Shown here: positions 60,897 to 64,000 of the stretch, one piece after another | Numbering within the stretch: the first letter of the stretch is position 1 | Layout: each line of letters begins with the position of its first letter | DNA from: CAYJLW01 sp964370965 | GTDB lineage: Bacteria > Actinomycetota > Acidimicrobiia > UBA2766 | DNA: 64,000 nucleotides | Assembly (NCBI GenBank): GCA_964370965.1 | Contig: CAYJLW010000001.1 | Location: forward strand, 62,001 to 126,000 | Direction of reading: 5' to 3' | Translations under genes and position numbers: made by a program | Notes under the pieces: model-generated | What the model saw: the letters and a program-made list of their open reading frames with translations, nothing else | Told to the model about the DNA's origin: nothing | The model's database searches: none

Positions 60897-62228
60897 ATGA
60901 CCGACGCACTCCCGCCAGATCTCGTACCCGTACTGCCCGCGACGGCGGCCGTGAACGCCGCCGGTCACCTCGAGGTGGGCGGTTGCGACACCCTGGCGCT
61001 GGCCGAGGAGTTCGGCACCCCGCTCTTCGTGTACGACGAGGACGACTTGCGGGGTCGCTGCCGCGAGTTCCGTGAGGCCTTCGCCTCACAGCCGGTCCGG
61101 GGCCGTGTGGCGTACGCCTCCAAGGCGTTCAGCTGCCTGGCCATGGTCCGTCTCGTCGCCGAGGAGGGCCTCTGGCTCGACGTCGCCACCGGCGGGGAGC
61201 TCGCCGTCGCCTTGGCGGGGGGCTTCCCGGCTGCGCGGGTCATCCTCCACGGCAACAACAAGAGCGAGGCGGAGATCGCCGCCGCGCTCGACGCCGGCGT
61301 GGGGCGCATCGCCGTGGACTCCGAGGCGGACGTCGACATGGTCGACCGTCTCGTCACGGCCCGTGTCGGCGGCGCCGCGGAGGTGCACCTCCGCCTCACC
61401 CCCGGCATCGACGCCGACACCCACGAGTACATCCGCACCGGCCAGGAGGACTCCAAGTTCGGCCTCGGTCTGCGCAGCGGGCAGGCGCTCGCCGTCGCCA
61501 AGCGCATCGGCGGTCTGGACACGATCGTGCTCCGGGGCGTGCACTGCCACATCGGCAGCCAGATCCTCGACCTCGCCGGGTTCCGGGACGCCGTCGAGGC
61601 AGTCATGGGCTTCGTGGCCGAGGCGGGTCCTGCTTCCGGGTCCGAGCTCCGCGAGGTCAACCTCGGCGGTGGGCTCGGGATCGCCTACACGGCGGGCGAG
61701 CGGGCCACGTCGCCGGGGGAGTGGGCCCGTCTCCTGAGCGGCGCCGTCGCGGAGCGGGCGGCGGCCGCCGGCGTGGCGGACCCCACGATCTTCGTGGAGC
61801 CGGGTCGGGCGATCGCCGGGCGCGCCGGGATCACCCTCTACACCGTGGGCACGATCAAGAACATCCCCGGCGTGCGCACGTACGTAGCCGTCGACGGAGG
61901 CATCAGCGACAACCTCCGCCCCGCCCTCTACGGCGCCCGCTACGAGGCGATGCTCGCCGAGCGTCCCTCTGCCCCCAGGAGCGGGGCAGCCACGGTGGCG
62001 GGCAAGCACTGTGAGAGCGGAGACGTCGTCGTCGAGGATGCCCTGCTGCCCGCAGACGTCGCCCCGGGGGACGTCCTCGTGACGCCCGCGACGGGTGCCT
62101 ACGGTTACGCCATGGCGAACAACTACAACCTCGTCGGCCGCCCGGCCGTCGTGTTCGTGAGCCGCGGCGCAGCCCGCGTCGTGGTCCGCCGTGAGGAGGT
62201 CGCCGACCTCGTGCGGCTCATGCAGTGA
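60897..62228 (+). CDS. lysA: Diaminopimelate decarboxylase
   Basis: A 443-residue PLP enzyme catalysing the last step of lysine synthesis. The PLP lysine is Lys76 in AYASKAFSC, with HCHIGSQI and the GGGLGIAY phosphate-binding loop, and a C-terminal CESGD segment supplying the active-site Cys from the partner subunit. ATG 60897 has no ribosome site; a TACCCT box (60856-60861) suggests a leader of about 30 nt. The lipoprotein and homoserine dehydrogenase genes follow, together an aspartate-family cluster. Confidence 0.95.
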   Translation: MTDALPPDLVPVLPATAAVNAAGHLEVGGCDTLALAEEFGTPLFVYDEDDLRGRCREFREAFASQPVRGRVAYASKAFSCLAMVRLVAEEGLWLDVATGGELAVALAGGFPAARVILHGNNKSEAEIAAALDAGVGRIAVDSEADVDMVDRLVTARVGGAAEVHLRLTPGIDADTHEYIRTGQEDSKFGLGLRSGQALAVAKRIGGLDTIVLRGVHCHIGSQILDLAGFRDAVEAVMGFVAEAGPASGSELREVNLGGGLGIAYTAGERATSPGEWARLLSGAVAERAAAAGVADPTIFVEPGRAIAGRAGITLYTVGTIKNIPGVRTYVAVDGGISDNLRPALYGARYEAMLAERPSAPRSGAATVAGKHCESGDVVVEDALLPADVAPGDVLVTPATGAYGYAMANNYNLVGRPAVVFVSRGAARVVVRREEVADLVRLMQ

Positions 62229-63196
62229 CGCGGCGCCGGGTTCCCGCCGTGGTCCTCGCAGTCTGGCTCGGGTCTGCCGCCTGCGCAGGGACAACGCAGG
62301 AGAGCCGCATCGCCGACGCCACGGCGACGCCGACGCCCACGTCGAGCGCCTTGGCGAGCGGGCCCTTCAAGGACGGCGGCGCCTACCGGTTCGCGGACGT
62401 GGTCCTCGACGAGGCCTCGTGCCGGGAGACCCCGGCGCGCGACCCGCTCGACATCGTCCCGAACCCCGCACGTCAGACGCCAGGGACCGGTCCCGTGAAC
62501 GTCGACCTGGCGGAGGCGGACGTCGCCGCGGTAGCCGACACCATCGGGGACATGCGCCTCCGGGTGGCCGCCGACGGGACGCTCCTGGTCTCCTCCGCCA
62601 AGCCCGACCGCAGCGCCACGATGCCCTGGGTGGGCAACGTCGACCGCCGAAACCCGGCGCGTCTGTCGTTCACATCCGTGGCGGCCGAGTCCGGCGACCG
62701 CACCGTGCGGGGCGTTCTCCTCGTCGAGAGCGACCTCCGGGGCCGTCTCAACCTGGAGTGGCGGGAGTCCACGATGCTCCCCCCCTGGTTCGGGCCCGCC
62801 CACGCCGACCCGGCCCGCTGCGAGGCCGATGCGGTCGTCCGGGTCGAGCGCACGGGCGACGCCCCGCCTCCCGCCCCGCCCGCGCCCAGCGGACTCGTCG
62901 TCGTGCAGAAGGCCACGCCCCCACCCGCGGCGGGTTCCGCTCTCGCCGCCACGGTGGCGGGCCTCTCCACCCTCACCTGGTTCATCGGCGAGAGCGGCAC
63001 CCTGGGACTGAAGGACGCCGACGCCAAGACCGTGGCCGTGGGAACGGGCATCCCCCGTGGGGGTGCATACGTCGTCGTGCTCGACGGCACAGCGGGAGGC
63101 CAGGCCTTCTCCCTGCGGGGCACCCGGACGGCCGACGGCGGTTTCCGCTGTACCCTGAGCGCCGCCGGGGGAGAGGCGGCCCTCGAGCTGGCATGA
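62225..63196 (+). CDS. Hypothetical lipoprotein between lysA and hom
   Basis: A 323-residue predicted lipoprotein: the signal ends AVWLGSAAC with Cys20 lipidated. A Thr/Ser/Pro-rich spacer leads to a beta-rich extracellular domain I do not recognise, with Cys pairs near ASCRET and ARCEAD and a second repeat-like region at the C-terminus. It overlaps lysA by 4 nt (GTGA), so it is expressed with lysine/threonine biosynthesis genes although its role there is not evident. Confidence 0.72.
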   Translation: MTRRRVPAVVLAVWLGSAACAGTTQESRIADATATPTPTSSALASGPFKDGGAYRFADVVLDEASCRETPARDPLDIVPNPARQTPGTGPVNVDLAEADVAAVADTIGDMRLRVAADGTLLVSSAKPDRSATMPWVGNVDRRNPARLSFTSVAAESGDRTVRGVLLVESDLRGRLNLEWRESTMLPPWFGPAHADPARCEADAVVRVERTGDAPPPAPPAPSGLVVVQKATPPPAAGSALAATVAGLSTLTWFIGESGTLGLKDADAKTVAVGTGIPRGGAYVVVLDGTAGGQAFSLRGTRTADGGFRCTLSAAGGEAALELA

Positions 63197-63247
63197 GAGA
63201 CCGACGTCCCGATGACCTGGTGACTTGGTGACCCCGAGAGCGACGAC

Positions 63248-64000
63248 ATGAGCAGCGAGACGAGCGACCCCGTGCCCGGGACTGTGCGGGTGGGCCTGTT
63301 GGGCTGCGGGACGGTGGGCGGCGCCGTCGTACGTATGCTCGTGGACCGAGCAGGGCCCGTCGAGGCCAAGACCGGGATTGCCCTCGAAGTCGTCCGCGTG
63401 GCCGTGCGCGACGTCGAGCGCGACCGCGACGTGCCCCTCGGGGCCGAGCATTTCACGACCGACCCCGAGCGGGTCGTGGCCGCGAGCGACGTCGACGTCG
63501 TCGTCGAGGTGATGGGCGGCCTCGACCCGGCCGGGGCTCTGGTCGCGACGGCGCTGCAGGCGGGCAAGCCGGTGGTGACGGCGAACAAGGAGCTCATGGC
63601 CGACAGGGGGCCGGAGCTCCTCGACGTCGCCGAGGGCTCCGGCGTCGACCTCCTCTTCGAGGCCGCCGTGGGCGGGGGTATCCCGCTCATCCGCCCGATC
63701 ACCGAGTCCCTGGCCGGCGAGCGGATCCACCGTCTCCTCGGGATCGTGAACGGGACGACGAACTACATCCTCACCCGCATGAGCGAGGAGGGCAGCGATT
63801 TCGCCACCGCGCTGGCCGAGGCGCAGGCTCTCGGCTACGCGGAGGCCGACCCCACGGCCGACGTCGAGGGTCTCGACGCGGCGGCCAAAGCGGCGATTCT
63901 CGCTTCCCTGGCGTTCGGGACCCGTGTGCACGCGTCCGACGTCCACACCGAGGGGATCACGGGCCTCCTGGTGCGCGACATCGAGCTCGGCAAGCGCCTG
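63248..64000 (+). CDS. hom: Homoserine dehydrogenase (5' part)
   Basis: The gene runs off the window after 251 codons. The NAD(P)-binding loop GLLGCGTVGGAVV, VTANKELMA, VGGGIPLIRPI and GIVNGTTNYILTRM, followed by EGLDAAAKAA, are diagnostic of homoserine dehydrogenase, which reduces aspartate semialdehyde for threonine and methionine synthesis. The C-terminal ACT domain, if any, is not visible. The ATG lies 51 nt after the lipoprotein stop, without a strong ribosome site. Confidence 0.95.
   Translation, partial: MSSETSDPVPGTVRVGLLGCGTVGGAVVRMLVDRAGPVEAKTGIALEVVRVAVRDVERDRDVPLGAEHFTTDPERVVAASDVDVVVEVMGGLDPAGALVATALQAGKPVVTANKELMADRGPELLDVAEGSGVDLLFEAAVGGGIPLIRPITESLAGERIHRLLGIVNGTTNYILTRMSEEGSDFATALAEAQALGYAEADPTADVEGLDAAAKAAILASLAFGTRVHASDVHTEGITGLLVRDIELGKRL

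Overview
This window is uniformly G+C-rich and looks like an actinobacterial chromosome. The evidence is a WhiB1-type protein, a PdtaS-type histidine kinase, a BldC-like regulator, a TB7.3-type biotin carrier, a DUF3107 protein and a paired ArsA-like ATPase locus, all familiar from Mycobacterium and its relatives. The gene mix (SufR/Mrp, Ku with a stand-alone ATP ligase, several enoyl-CoA hydratases) would fit a deeper lineage such as Acidimicrobiia, but that placement is inference. Many genes have a TAnnnT hexamer 6-8 nt before the start codon, the layout of leaderless transcription, and I used it to choose starts.

Layout. 1-13.3 kb: cell-envelope and redox genes (a coiled-coil secreted protein cut by the window edge, VanW, an SDR, a TlpA-like thioredoxin, a PIG-L deacetylase), the giant helicase Lhr, a lipoprotein carrying a Lon-type protease domain, a zinc alcohol dehydrogenase and a glycosyltransferase. 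13.4-20.4 kb: BldC-like regulator, CDGSH protein, enoyl-CoA hydratase, acyl-CoA carboxylase beta subunit, then a 2.6-kb phage fragment truncated at both ends, then a biotin carrier and a second enoyl-CoA hydratase. The phage fragment holds a MuF head protein whose C-terminus looks like a RelA/SpoT-type nucleotide synthetase, followed by a small candidate immunity gene. 20.4-25.0 kb: CcdA with a TlpA partner, a metallopeptidase and a cysteine desulfurase. 25.0-31.7 kb: an MBL-fold hydrolase with its TetR regulator and a palindromic operator, a SufR-like repressor divergent from Mrp, DUF3107 and two ArsA-like ATPases.

31.7-43.9 kb: thiC, a secreted hydrolase, a degenerate receiver-GGDEF protein, pdtaS, whiB1 with a CRP-type palindrome, a glycerophosphodiesterase behind a Cys-rich mini-ORF, a phosphoesterase, then DNA repair genes (ATP ligase, Ku, family 5 uracil-DNA glycosylase) around an LPATG surface protein. 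44.2-53.0 kb: regulators, transporters, a ProA-like dehydrogenase, nucleoside hydrolase and a CAP-domain protein. 53.1-64.0 kb: a KAS III-like synthase with a hexapeptide acyltransferase, PAC2, DUF3048, acyl-CoA dehydrogenase, a hybrid kinase with a LOV-like PAS domain lacking the photoactive cysteine, tRNA-Arg(CCG), lysA, a lipoprotein and the start of homoserine dehydrogenase, which runs off the window.

A dispersed 110-bp repeat with a terminal hairpin occurs in gene tails at about 16.5 and 53.1 kb, with a related copy near 37.9 kb. The first copy abuts the phage fragment. No gap longer than 300 bases lacks a described feature; the largest gene-free stretches (35979-36257 and 43924-44207) hold a promoter and GC-rich spacer respectively.
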